From Botryotinia globosa (lineage: Eukaryota > Ascomycota > Leotiomycetes > Helotiales > Sclerotiniaceae): a stretch of DNA of 64,000 nucleotides. The position numbers and the translations under genes are program-made. The notes beneath the pieces are model-generated. The model searched no databases, had not been told where the DNA came from, and was given only the letters and a program-made list of their open reading frames with translations. Location of the stretch: NCBI GenBank assembly GCA_014898425.1, contig RCSZ01000001.1:496001-560000 (forward strand), in the 5' to 3' direction. The first letter of the stretch is position 1. Each line of letters opens with the position of its first letter. Below, piece after piece: positions 48,987-61,279 of this stretch.

Positions 48987-49254
48987 TATATGTAACCCAA
49001 GCAAAGAAAACTCCATTCCATCCCATCCCATCCATAATCATGCGTCATATCAATCCATGACGATTATCAAGATCCCATTCAAGTCATGTCGAGTCAGTAA
49101 GTCTGGCAACTAACCGCTCATATCATGATGTCATAGTAACATATCCATACCCATATCCATCCGTTCATACCAGTATCCATATCCATCCCATAGCCGTATC
49201 CATAACCCATATTCATATCATAACCCATCATCATCATCGTCGTCGTCCAAACAT

Positions 49255-49768
49255 CTACTCCTTAACTCTACCCAAAACCTTCTTCCCGGGTTGAAAGCCA
49301 CTCTTCGCCTTCTCTGTAATGGAACCTGCAGAGTTTGTTTTTTGCAAAGCTAAGCGTGCCATTTCACCCTGATCTTGATCGGCGGGTTGAGAGAGACGAC
49401 GTGTGCGTTCTACGCGGTAAGTTTTGGCGGGGAGATGCATGGATGCGAGAGCGGCGGCGAGACCAAGTGCTGAGGCTAGAGGGAGTGTTAGTTTTGGGGT
49501 ATGAGGGAGGGGAGAGATGATGAGGGAAGGAAGGGGGAGATAGAGGAAGATAGAGATGATGAGGGAAGGATAGGGGAAGGGAGATGAAGAGGATATGTGT
49601 TGTAATAACAGTGATGATACGATGTCATGATATGAGATAAAACCCATGAACATGAACAAAGCGACACCACAACTCAACAACACACCAACCCATAACATCA
49701 ACCCTCACATCAAAGCAACAAAATGGAAACTTACCACCAGCAGTAACAACTCCCGTAACAGCAACCAT
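49255..49768 (-). CDS. small hypothetical protein, 84 aa
   Basis: Exons 49735-49768 and 49255-49475 are joined over a 259-nt intron (GTAAGT donor, CTAAC branch, CCTCTAG acceptor), restoring the frame as GCC. The product begins MVAVTGVVTAGASALGLAAA, a short small-residue hydrophobic helix that could be a membrane or mitochondrial targeting segment. It continues with a basic, polar tail (KTYRVERTRRLSQPADQDQ; KAKSGFQPGKKVLGRVKE). No domain was recognised. The good splice signals and clear stop support it. The intron is longer than most here and includes purine-rich repeats. Confidence 0.6.
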
Positions 49769-50867
49769 GATGAATGATTTATTATATGTGCTGTTTTGTA
49801 GATTGCGTTGTAGTGTGTCGGAGACTTCAAGTGATGAAGTTGAAGTTGTTGTTGATATCAAATCGAATGTGCAGGAAGGTATGTGAAGTATTTATCGTAT
49901 AGAATTTGAGTATTGCCACGTATCGCAAAGTATTGTTCTTGATGTTGATGTAACAAGAAGAAGAAGAAGAAGAAGAAGAAATCAAATATCCAAATGAAAG
50001 GAAGATACCTCCTCATAAGTACCTCCTTCCTTCTCAGCCCATACCATACCATACCATATCATATCATATCATATCATTCCACCCCAACCCTCCTGTTTCA
50101 CGCCTGCGCATCTAACTGGTCCATGGTGCGGGGTAACACCAAGCCACTAACCCTCTTTAACCTTCGCTAATAACGCCGCAAATGCGTAATCTGGGGATTT
50201 ATGCAGAATAGAGTGGAGAAGACCCAGTTATTTAGAGGAGGATATCCACTTAGCTTCGGGTGTTGAGGGAAGGATCTGGGGTAATTATGGGGATTGGCTG
50301 AGATGTTGTGTGAGATGTTTGTTTTGGGGGGATATTGGATTGGATTGGGTTGGATTAGTAATTAGACTCTGGATGAGGAGGAAATGGACGAGGGAACTTT
50401 ATGATGGGATTGAGAAGGAGAGAAGGAGAGAAGGAGAGATGGAGAATTTGTAAAGTGTTTATTACTTATATCAGTAGGTATATTTACTAGGGATTTACTC
50501 ATTACTACATACCTACCTACCTAGGTATACATATACGAGAATATCTGCAACGTGATTTGATGAATCATTGTCGGAGAGTATGTAGCTTTATTAATACCTA
50601 GTATGTACTCGAAGACATCTACTGTAAGGAAATGAAACTTGTTCTTTCGAGTCATGAATCATGAATCATGAATCATGAGGTGGTGAGTTAGTGGGTTACT
50701 CACCTACCTAGACAAGTAAAGGTCGAGGGATTTAATCAAGAGAAGAATATTTATCGATACTTAATAGGGACCTAGGTAAGGTTACATATATCCAAGTTGC
50801 GATTAGATTGATATCCCACAAAGTATATCCAGTATATGAAGAGGTCCGATATTACATGATATTATAG

Positions 50868-50901
<34 letters not shown>

Positions 50902-52986
50902 GTACTTGTCTAGCATTCAAACCCTCTCAACCATCAAAAACACTCCACGAATATAATATGGAGCCCCTACACCCCCTACAGCCCCTACAGCCCCTTTCCT
51001 CACTTGTTTATCTCATACCTATCTAGAATCACACACGCACACCCCAGATTCCCCCCTCTCACTCTCTCTTCTTCCTATCCTTTCTCTCTCTCTTCATCAC
51101 ACTCTTAACATACCCAGTACTTCTCCCTTTACTTCAAAGTTTCCACCCACCACCAACCTACCTATCTCATCCATCTCATCCATCCCATCCATCCCATCGC
51201 CATCATTCCTCACCCCAATACCATAATATCATCCCACAAATACACACCCCTCCCTCACTTACGTAAAGTAAAGCCCCAAACCAAACCCAAACTCCGCACT
51301 GTCACTTCCAAGCCCCAATACTCTTCGCTCACTTTTCGCCCAAACTCTATTCCTTCCTATCCAATAACCACAACGCATCACACAATACACACCCAGTTTA
51401 GACACACAGGATACACTACCAAGAGCGACCGAGTCCTGGGGATCATCCATTTAGGGACGGGCGCGGCGGGGATATGTATAATTGAGGAAGGGGAGGGGGC
51501 TTAGGTAGAACTTGTAGTCTATTTGGTTTTGAGTTTGGGGGTAAGGATTGAGATTGAGATTGTAAAGAGAGTTACTGACTCGTATCTCTAATTCAATTCG
51601 AATGCGAATATAAAAACCTACTAGTGAGTATCCACGAGTATCATTTTGAGCCTAGGTCTATCATGATATTTGTATATATATATATATATATATTTCATAT
51701 AGTACCAACTCCGAATATCATTATTCTATATATTGACATTTCAAATATGAGATTTATAATTAAAATAATGACAATTAGTATTATATAATGCTAAATATTT
51801 CTTTAATCTATTATATAATCTTTTAGAGAGAAAAGATATAGTTATGAATTAGAATTCAAGAAGTTAATTGATACTACTCTTCTTATAATATCTTTATATT
51901 AAATTTCAATTTTAATTTCAATGTTAAACATAATTCAAAAAATGACTATATTTCTTTTCTTTCTTTTAATCTCTAAAAGATTATATATTAAATATAATAT
52001 TCGCTCGTTTATAAACTTAATAAAGTATAATAAAATAATATTAGTTCGCTTTATTATATATCAATTAGAACATAGATACATAGAATGATAATATTCGAAA
52101 ATAATATTATATATTAAAATACTAGAATTTGTTTTCAAATATTTCGTTTTATATCATCAAACTCAAATCAGAATAAAATTACTTATTCTATAGTTTGATA
52201 TAAATAGAAATATAAAACTAGTTTTTTTAGGATTAAATTCTAGTATTTCAATATGCTAATAATATTGTAAAATGTAAAAATAAATGTGGGAGTAATATAT
52301 TCAGCTTTCTATATAGCGGTATTAACTATTATATCGATATCTTAATATGTACCACCTTTAAACTATAGTATATTATTACTCACACTGTGAAACAATGACC
52401 GTTACATAGCTGGGCCTCGCAGGCTCGACGTCTTGAATAAAATATGTGGCCCATGGCTCCTTTTTACAAACTCGTTCACCAGTGACGAGAACCGTTTATC
52501 AATGATGGAGATGGACCAGATCATAAACGCTAGACAATATAACACGAGTGAAAGTTTTGCAACGGTTCTCAACACCCCAGAGATCGAGACTCGCCATATA
52601 TTTATTGGCGTTGTATAATTCAGACCCCGACAAGACGTCTCCATTCCCTCGTCTACTATGAGCGTAGACTCGGAACTTGGACTTTTACATTCCCTGCACG
52701 CGTTGTCAATATTCGGGTCCAGAAGAACCAACGTTTTATCTGGTGATCAGTTGCGGCACAGTTCAACCCCGTTTTCATAGAAAACTAGACTCGAATACGT
52801 GGTATTTGTACTGGGAAGATCGCCTCCTTCCCCGCATCTGCCCTCCGAAAGCTCTCTCACGCACACCAAAACGATTTTGAAAGTGTGATATGTATAAGGC
52901 ATCTATGGTAAGCTTTTATGTAAAGTTTGCGTTCCCCCCTCCTTCCTCAATATAATCGGACAACCCATATTCTATATAGCTTCTGG
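49769..52986. other. intergenic, repeats and AT-rich DNA
   Basis: No gene seen. AT dinucleotide runs occur at about 50872-50898 and 51673-51691, and 51.68-52.39 kb is an AT-rich island. Frames at 52402-52880 on either strand show no family resemblance, although they lie directly downstream of the phenol monooxygenase relic and might contain more of it. Confidence 0.45.
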
Positions 52987-54890
52987 TCAAATGGACCATG
53001 AGATTTTATTTCCCATAAACTCCTTCACACAGGGTGGAACATCTGTCCATTCAAATACTCGCTCCACAAAGGGATGTATCACAACCAATTCCACCATGAC
53101 CTTTGGGAATGTTGGAATGGTGTCGTTGCAAATCCCTACCGATGCCCGCGACGAGTTTCCATGCGGCTCTACCAGGTCTGACGTTGTGAATACGAGAATC
53201 CGAAGACGCCCAGTAGAAAGGAAATCTGAAGTCAAGATTAGCATAGTTTAGAAGAAACGAACATCAATAGAAGCACATCATCTTGCAAGTGCCTCAGATA
53301 TGAGTCCGCGTATTGTCTTGCCACGGAATCAGGTAGTCTGCGTCCAGGCTTGAAGTTCCATGAAGATTACTATCGCCGGAAATTAGATGTGAGTTTTCTA
53401 TGCTGGTTGCCTTGACTGCGATACTCTGCAGATACTCGATTCCACAATCACTTGTGAGATCACTCCCATCGCTGCAGACTTTGAGGAACTGCTCGTGAGT
53501 AAGACCCTCAGCAGAGCTATCAGAGCCTATCTGTCCAGAAAATGTTGAGGTGAACTTGGTGTCAAACTCGATAAGCATGCGTGCAACTGTCACTAGTCCA
53601 GTTTCGTATGTCTTTAGAACGCTAGCTCCTGGTGGCTCAGGAGACAGGGAGTAGATCTCGTGGGCTAGTTTCCAGGTGAGGTTGTAAGAATGCATCATGG
53701 AAACGTTCATCCCCTGCCCAGACTTTTGACTATGGGTATGACAGCCTTTCGCACGTTAGCAAGGGTTAATTTATTCGGAAGAGGCAGGACTCACCGTCTC
53801 CAACGATGAAAGCTCGACTCCGCCCAGCATCGTCACTCATTGAAAAAGTAGGACTCACAAGCTGCCCAATCTCATACGTTGCCCACCAATCGACCTCTGT
53901 ATCCTTTCTAGTGGAAATTGTGTAAGGCAAACATACAAGTTGGGTCTGTGCTAGAATAAAATTGAGAGTGATTGCGTCTCACTTGCTGCGACTCTTTTCC
54001 CGTGCTGCTGGGCTACCGAGATCGGAGCTTTCTACAGAAATTTCGTCTTTGATCTGCGCATGAAGTCGAGTCAAGTACTGGTCAGCACTGATGTGCTCCC
54101 GGGGAATGATCATAACGGATCACGCGGCAGAATGTAGAGCACAGCGCTTTCGCACATCAGGAAATGTTATGTCTGCAGCAAAATCGACGAAGACCCAAAT
54201 ATGGTCTGTTGTTTCGACTATAGGCTCGAGTCCCATTGACTTCCGAACTTGCGGATGAGCACAATGGTCCCAACCAGGTGTTTACTCCGAACAGTTTTTG
54301 TATTTTCTTCTCTCGGAAGTTTACTATTCGAGGTCAACCTTCAAAGGGTACTCAGCATCACTAGCTGCATCCAGAACGAAGTCTACAAGCCTTGTCGATC
54401 GCTGGATATATTCTGTTGAGTACTGATTTAGGTTCTCCTCTAAAATTCGCTCACTGCGACCTTGGTGAATTGTGACTTTTTGTTTGTATCGCAACCCCAA
54501 CATCTGGCGCGAAGGAGGTACGCTCAATACTAGCCGGTTTTCCCGCTGAAGTATTGTTCTTTAGGCTCCAGAAAGTCACCTCTGACACATGGCATCCATG
54601 GTTAAGTATTTCATCAACGATATCCAAGCTCCTGAGATCTTCCAAAGTCCGCGCCTGGAGCCTGTCAACTTGTCCGGTTCTGAGTCTTAGCACATTAAAG
54701 TGTCTCCCAGCCGTATCTTGCGCGTAACAATGTGAGCATCATTCCAGCTGGCCCAGTATGCGGGAATATAATCAGTCAATCTGGCCATTAATCATGAGCA
54801 TGGTGCTTACTCCAATAACAACAGCTTCGTATTTTTCATAGCCATCGCTCGACTGAATAGGTTGAGAGCTGATTCTAGGCAAGGGTAACT
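52987..54890 (-). pseudogene. phenol 2-monooxygenase (FAD), decayed
   Basis: Pieces of a flavin phenol hydroxylase (PF01494 plus the C-terminal PF07976 domain) follow in order. They are YEKYEAVVIG; GPAGMMLTLLRARYG (about 54760); RTGQVDRLQARTLEDLRSL; KVTIHQGRSERILEENLNQYS; TDHIWVFVDFAADITFPDVR; IIPREHISADQYLTRLHAQI; SGQGMNVSMMHSYNLTWKL; and RLRILVFTTSDLVEPHG with VIHPFVERVFEWTDVP. The frame is broken near 54700, 54495 and 54270. An in-frame TGA stands at 54120-54122, no start ATG is in frame, and the first 3' splice site has lost its AG. Intact relatives hydroxylate phenol, catechol or hydroquinone rings using NADPH and O2. It is divergent from the Baeyer-Villiger gene. Sequencing error could explain one of these lesions but not all. 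Confidence 0.85.
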
Positions 54891-56054
54891 CGCGGAAAGG
54901 CAAGGTTCAGAAGCCCCGAGATTCACGTGATTTCTATTGCAAAGCTGGCATCTTATCGGCATGTGAACCGAATCGAAGGATGGGAGACGGTCTGGTGAGC
55001 GGTTTCTGAGATTTGAATGTCACTAGCGAGTCAAATTACTGTCAAGATGGGCTTTGGCGTAAGAAGATTGAAGCAGCGCAAGCTCAATTGCTCATGAGGT
55101 TTGCGGGCCTTAATTTACAATCTACCAATTTCGGAGAGAATCTTGGAAGCCGAGCAAGATGCTCTAAGTTTTCGGGAAAGGCTTCCCCGCCCCCAGATTG
55201 CTTCCGTGTAACGTGTAAATTCGTTCGGGGGCTATTGTGCTACTCCAGTGACGTAGCAGCATCCCTGGGTCACGGATAATGCACCGGGGTGTGCACTTTC
55301 AACTTGCTTTGACTCCTCTTTTCTTCGCAAAGCTCCGACATCAACTTCAATGGTCTACTCCACATCGGGTATTTGCCTGGCATCTGTTGTCAGATATTAC
55401 CCGCTTTGAAGTGTCTACTCGGTAAGCTTATGAGTTGGATCACGTCATCTCTTTAAACACCAGAGATCATGAAAAGATTTGCATTACTCGTAGCAGTGAG
55501 AGTAACCTTGGAAATGATCAGCAGTACAGGAGTGTGTAAAAATGTATAATACGAAGCGGACGCCAACTTATGAAACCTGATTACCCATATACCAGCCCAC
55601 GTGACTAGTTTTCGGCAAACTGCGGAGAACAGAACCACAGCGATGCTTTCGTTTAGTGGCGGGATACAGTACCGGTAGTAGGTAAAGTGCACTTTCCGGC
55701 TTTAGCGTCTTTCAACGTTCCCCTTCCGAAACAAATACCTTACCCTTACCCCACGTGCCCTAGAAACTTCCCTGCGATGTGCAAGATGTCACCAGGATGT
55801 ATTATTTACCCGGGTCTTAAAAAGACGCCATCGATAGTAAAACGATGCCGAATGCCGGCCGTGTGGATAGATGAATTACATCAGATCAGGATAGAGTATT
55901 GGAGATAGTGGACACTTTCCGTTAATGGCTCGAACGGAGCTGAGCCTGCACCTTCGACTGGAGCTTTCTGGTTGGCAATCACGTGGAAATGCAATGTTTA
56001 TATTAAAACAGATTGTCAAGGCACCGGAGATGTCTCCCAACCAACTCATTCAAG
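54891..56054. promoter_or_regulatory. divergent region between phenol and Baeyer-Villiger monooxygenase genes
   Basis: About 1.1 kb of normal base composition between the two divergent genes, which must contain the Baeyer-Villiger promoter. Short frames within it are not supported. No regulator site could be assigned. Confidence 0.45.
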
Positions 56055-58028
56055 ATGATCGATCCTTCAGATGTGGTCACCAATGGAAATTCTCAGAGTA
56101 TCAAAGATTTGACCATTGAGAATCTTCGTCCAGTCAGCGTAATCGTCATTGGAGCTGGCTTTTCTGGAATTTATTGCGGTGTTCGGATACCCGAGCGACT
56201 TCGCAATGTCAACCTAAAGATCTATGAGAAGAATGCTGGAGTGGGAGGTACATGGTACGAGAACAGATATCCAGGCTGTGCCTGCGATATTCCATGTTGG
56301 TAAAGCATAAGGACGGCAGTCTTTCCTCAAAACTAACAATTTGAAAAGCACACTCTTATCAGTATACTTTTGCTCCAAATCCAAATTGGAGTAGCTTTTA
56401 TGCTCCTGCACCAGAAATTCGACAATATTTGGAAGATGTCGTCAAGAGATTCTCGGTAGACAGGTTCATCAAATGTTCGCACGAAGTTGTTGGTGCACAA
56501 TGGGACGACAAAAAGGCAAAATGGTATGCACACACAAAGCAATGGTTATTCTCACAGTGCTAAAATATGCCCAGGAAGGTCCAAGTTGAGAATATCGAGA
56601 CAGGGGAGACTTTTACTGATGAGGCCGACGTTGTAATCAGTGCCCGGGGTACCTTGAACAACATATCCTGGCCAATAATCGAAGGATTGTCTGACATCAA
56701 GATTCCTGTAATGCATTCTGCAGCCTGGGACATGAAGTATGTGCAAACCATATTTTAATGTAAACTCCACTGACGTGTGATTAAGTTATGACTTCAAAAA
56801 CAAACGAATTGGCGTCATCGGAGGTGGCAGTAGCGCGATACAGATCATTCCTTCGCTGCAGAAAGTGTCTGGAACACAGCTGAGTTGCTTTATCAGGAGC
56901 AAGACTTGGATCTCTAGGCCGTTTGGTGACGTTGCAATGGACAGACTTGGAATTAAAGAAACATACTGTAAAGTGGCTTCAAAACATGGCTAACCCACAT
57001 ACTAATAAGGCGTTCTAGTCTCCGCAGAGCAGAAAGCACGGTTTGCAAACGATCCAGAACACTATTTGGAGTTTCGGACAATGATAGCACGTGACGGAAA
57101 TTCGGCACACGCTATAACATTGAAAGGCAGTAAATATCAAGAAACAGCGAGAGATGATTTCACAGAACTCATGAAAGAAAAACTTGCAAAAAAGCCGGAG
57201 ATTCTTAAGGCGCTCTTACCCTCATTCAGTGTAGGCTGCCGAAGACTAACGCCAGGACCTGGATATCTCGAAGCACTTGTAGAAGATAACGTCGATTTCA
57301 TTGACACGCCTATTGTGAAAGCAAGCGCGAATGGTCTGATACTCAAAAGTGGTGAAGAAAGAGAACTGGACGTTCTTGTCTGTGCAACAGGTTTTCAAGC
57401 ATCCGCACCCCCTGTTTTTCCGGTCATTGGACGAAACGGGCAGTCCATGAAGGAGAAGTTTGAGCCATGGGCTGAGACTTATCTATCTCTGGCTACTGAT
57501 GGATTTCCAAACTACTTTATGATGCTAGGACCCAATGCGGCGATTGGGACTGGCTCATTGACGGTAATGATGGAGATGACTGGCGACTACATCATCAAAT
57601 GTATTCGCAAGATTCAGAAAGAAAATATCGCTAGAATGGAAGTACAAAAGCGAAGAGTCCAGGATTTCTCGAGGGTCATTGATCACTATTTTCAAAAGAC
57701 TGTCTACGTTGATGATTGTAGTAGTTGGTATCGGAGCAATGGAGGGAAGGGGGATCGGGTTACTGGTCTCTGGCCGGGAAGTACGTTGCACGCGATGGAA
57801 TGTCTACGATCGCCAAGATGGGAAGACTTCAACTATATATATGAAGGAGAGGATGACGGAGAAGAGTGCAATAGGTTAGCTTGGCTTGGAAATGGCTGGT
57901 CTATCGCGCAGACTGATTTACAAGAAGGCGAGCTGGCTCACTTCTTGCAACCAGGCATGGTTGACATACCTGCCGAGCCATTTCCCGAGGAAACCAGCAT
58001 ATTCAAGATGAGACCGTTTTCTTACTAG
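56055..58028 (+). CDS. Baeyer-Villiger (class B flavin) monooxygenase
   Basis: Exons 56055-56295, 56349-56523, 56575-56736, 56786-56967 and 57019-58028 join in frame to about 589 residues, normal for the family. The NADPH- and FAD-dependent enzyme inserts oxygen next to a ketone, giving an ester or lactone. Motifs: FAD site VIVIGAGFSGIYCG (about residue 33), GGTWYENRYPGCACDIP, the fingerprint region IPVMHSAAWD, the NADPH site IGVIGGGSSAIQI and VCATGFQAS before the C-terminal domain. FPNYFMMLGPNAAIGTGSL is also typical. Donor 1 is GTTGGT, weaker than the others, but the resulting junction (CDIPSHSYQYTF) matches the family. The gene lies between a phenol monooxygenase relic and a maleylacetate reductase relic, so an aryl-ketone substrate is plausible but unproven. 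Confidence 0.92.
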
Positions 58029-59148
58029 TTTTATGTTAAATTTGTGTAGATTTATGGACATACAGCTTGGAAAGAAATATTCAGAAGCTCATCGTATGAC
58101 ATGGTGATATGAACGAGTTCCTCGATGTTCATGACGTCAATCTCCGACATACACTCAACGATCCAATTTCTTTCGGGTGATCGTTATCACCGGGGGTAGG
58201 GTAGTCATTACCCCGTCTAAAAGAACTTGTTTGGTTAATAACTTAGTGTGCAGATATAAATAGCCCACTGACAACTCGGTAGAGCTTCTTCAGCTTTTCA
58301 ATTTCTCGCTACCGTATGCATACACCCAATTTCTTAACTAGCTTCCAAAACGTGACTTTATGGTGTCGTAACCTTTTTACTGAAAATGATCAATAATAAA
58401 ATTCTATCTTTATCAATACAACTCCAAATTCAAAAGTTATTCTATCAAATAAAAGCGATTAATCAATTCAATTATTATTCTAAGTTTGAAATGATTCTGA
58501 ATTATATTAATCGATTAATAAATAGTTTAAAATAATATAATATTTCAAGAGTTTATTCAATTAGTTTTCGAATAAAACCTTTTAGTTTTCAGATTTTTAC
58601 TCTCAAATTTCAATCTCAATTAATTAGATTCAGAATCAAATGAAATTATATTTATTAATAAACCTAAGAGTTATCTATATAATAATATTATTTTTATTAA
58701 AATTAAAGTTGTTTTTATAAAGTTGTTATGGATTAAATATCGAAAATTCAATATTTAGATGTTTCCCTAACATACAGGATTTAAAACACAGTTCATAACT
58801 GGCAGCTGATTGGCTGAAAAAAAGTACGGATACCCCGTGCAGCGAACATTAAAGATGAAGAAGTAGATCAGATATTATTAATAGATATAATAGTTACAAA
58901 TAATATATGAAATATAATTAATTAATATCTTTATATTCTTTGAATTGATAGCTTTTGAATGATATTATTTTTATATCAAGGAAAAGAGTTGTTATTAATA
59001 TATCAATTGTTTAGTTGATTTTATAATAAAAAATTCAATGAAAATAAAAAGTTCAATGAAAAATCACTAACACATTTCTGATTGGTTCAGATTTGATTAA
59101 TAATAAGAGAGATAAGAGAAGAGATTAGAAAGAAAAGAGAAAGGATTA

Positions 59149-59373
59149 GATTTATTAGATTTATTAGATTTATTAGATTTATTAGATTTATTAGATTTAT
59201 TAGATTTATTAGATTTATTAGATTTATTAGATTTATTAGATTTATTAGATTTATTAGATTTATTAGATTTATTAGATTTATTAGATTTATTAGATTTATT
59301 AGATTTATTAGATTTATTAGATTTATTAGATTTATTAGATTTATTAGATTTATTAGATTTATTAGATTTATTA
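59149..59373 (+). repeat. 9-bp minisatellite, 25 units
   Basis: The unit GATTTATTA is repeated 25 times with no visible variation across 225 bp, followed by related but degenerate GA/AT-rich arrays. Confidence 0.95.
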
Positions 59374-59873
59374 GAGAAAAAAGAATAGAAAAAAAGAATA
59401 GAAAGATAGAATAGAAAGATAGAAATTAGAAAGATAGAAATTAGAAAGATAGAAATTAGAAAAATAATTAAAAAGAGAATTAAAAGAGAATTAAAAAAAG
59501 AAATAAAAATAAATAAAAATAAATAAAAATAAAAAAAATAAATAAAAATAAATAGAAAAAAAATAAAAGAAAAGAATCAAGAGAAGAAGAATTTAAAAAA
59601 ATAATTAAAAAAAAAAATAAAGAAAGAATTAGAAAAGAATTAGAAAAAGAATTAGAAAAAGAATTAGAAAAAGAATTAGAAAAAGAATTAGAAAAAGATT
59701 TAAAAAAAAGATTTAAAAAAAGATTAGAAAAAGATTAGAAAAAGATTAGAAAAAGATTAGAAAAAGATTAGAAAAAGATTTAGAAAAAGATTTAGAAAAA
59801 GATTTATAAGGTTTTGAGGTTTATTTATATCTTTAATATTTTTATATAAGCTAAAAGCTAGAGGTTAATAAAG

Positions 59874-59874
<1 letters not shown>

Positions 59875-59965
<91 letters not shown>

Positions 59966-60021
59966 TATTATTATTATTATTCTTATTATTATTATTCTAT
60001 TATTATTATTATTATTATTAC

Positions 60022-60064
<43 letters not shown>
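59875..60064 (+). repeat. TTA trinucleotide satellite
   Basis: TTA (ATT) repeats with a few interruptions (TATTATTTATT, TTATTCTTATT, TTACTATT). The Asn-rich frame on the complement is a product of the repeat. Confidence 0.95.
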
Positions 60065-60066
<2 letters not shown>

Positions 60067-60133
60067 ATATAAAAATATAAATCTTATTTATTTTTAGAAT
60101 TCTAAAAGCTATATAATACAAATATAAACGTAG

Positions 60134-60196
60134 GTCCTGAGGGGCGTGAAAAATAACTACGGAGAGCGTTAGCGAGCCCGTTGTTATTTTTAGCCC
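60134..60196. repeat. inverted repeat/hairpin
   Basis: GGGGCGTGAAAAATAACTACGG pairs with CCGTTGTTATTTTTAGCCCC around a loop containing GAGCGTTAGCGAGC. The stem is about 20 bp with few mismatches. The position between satellites suggests a transposable-element remnant rather than a terminator. Confidence 0.65.
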
Positions 60197-60227
60197 CGAA
60201 GGGCCGAAAAAAGCTCGTTTAATAAAG

Positions 60228-60415
60228 CACAAAAAAGTTGTGTTTTGAAAGCTAGTTAAGAAATTGAGTGTATGATTTTACCAAACAAAACATCTTTTTG
60301 ATTCGCATCAAAACAAAATTTATAAAGCTATTATAAATTGAAATATAACCATTAAGTGTCTTTAAAGAAGCATAGAAAAGTTGTGTTTTGGAAGCTAGTC
60401 ATGAAATTGAGTATA
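60228..60415 (+). repeat. direct repeat pair of about 45 bp
   Basis: AAAGTTGTGTTTTGAAAGCT (near 60234) recurs as AAAGTTGTGTTTTGGAAGCT (near 60375), each followed by AG and an AGAAATTGAGTGTA/TGAAATTGAGTATA block. The copies are about 140 bp apart. Confidence 0.75.
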
Positions 60416-61279
60416 GAACTTAAGATAATACTGATTGATAGATTGCTAGTGACTTGCCTGTAAATAAAATAATTTTCTTCTAAAGGGTTAATAGCTTGAG
60501 TTGGTTGTACTTGAATGACGCCACACCACCAGAGTCTGTGTTGAAACATTAAATTAAAACAGCTCAACACACTATTTTTCTGGTCGACCTGTTGATCTGG
60601 ATCGCTAGATATCCCTCAGAAGCAGCTATAACCCGGAAAAATGGGGTTCCGACTTTCCTGATTATATGAGGCTAGGATGGTGATGGACTTTTCATTAATG
60701 ATTTACTTTCAAACGCCTCGGATATAGTACGTTAAGCGAAGGAATCCCTACAAAATATTGGCACCGGATAGCGTTCAAAATGATACCTGTACCACTTCCG
60801 CCCTGCTACCACGCATAGGTACGCAAAAGAGGCGCTGTGCAGCCACGCCACCCTGGTCAATCTCAAATTGCAATTTTCATCAGTCTGACAACAGGCCAAG
60901 AACAAACCGCAGCAATTTCTCTTGCCTTGGCTTGTTTCCAATCGAGGAACTGTACCTTCCGAATTTCCGATTTAGCAAACAACTTCGTCACTGCGGGAAA
61001 ATGCTCGTAAATCTACAATACAGGTGGTGCTAGATTGTACATGGCAAAGGGAGCGGACATTAGACATCAGATCCAGATTCAAAGAACTCTTCCGAGAATC
61101 GTAACCTTTTGAAGTTTCTCTTGAGTTCTTCAAGCTTAAACAGTATTGTGTTTTAGAACCACGATTATTCCTGACAAGAGTTTTTGAAAGATATATCCTT
61201 AAGTTGTGTTGAGAGTTCTAGGAGGTTCAAGTGAGTGATGACATTAGTCAATCCAACCAGAAGTCCACTCTTACGTCCT

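Larger units (their letters stand above)
46711..49254. other. intergenic with many simple repeats
   Basis: A GA dinucleotide run (46942-46978), a CAAACA tract (48298-48360), CCCTCTC-rich DNA (48185-48245), a 40-bp tandem pair (48907-48986) and CATCC/TATCC repeats (49010-49250). Long open frames here follow the repeats and are not credible genes. Confidence 0.5.
58029..61279. other. AT-rich, repeat-dense region without a gene
   Basis: 3' flank of the Baeyer-Villiger gene to about 58.38 kb, then AT-rich DNA with the nonamer minisatellite, purine-rich GAAAAAGATTAGA arrays (about 59560-59810), a TTA satellite, a hairpin near 60160 and a direct repeat. 60.4-61.28 kb has normal composition but no gene I can support. 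Confidence 0.5.

Noticed and set aside
59960..60232. Asn-rich open frame
   Set aside because: Complement of the TTA satellite.
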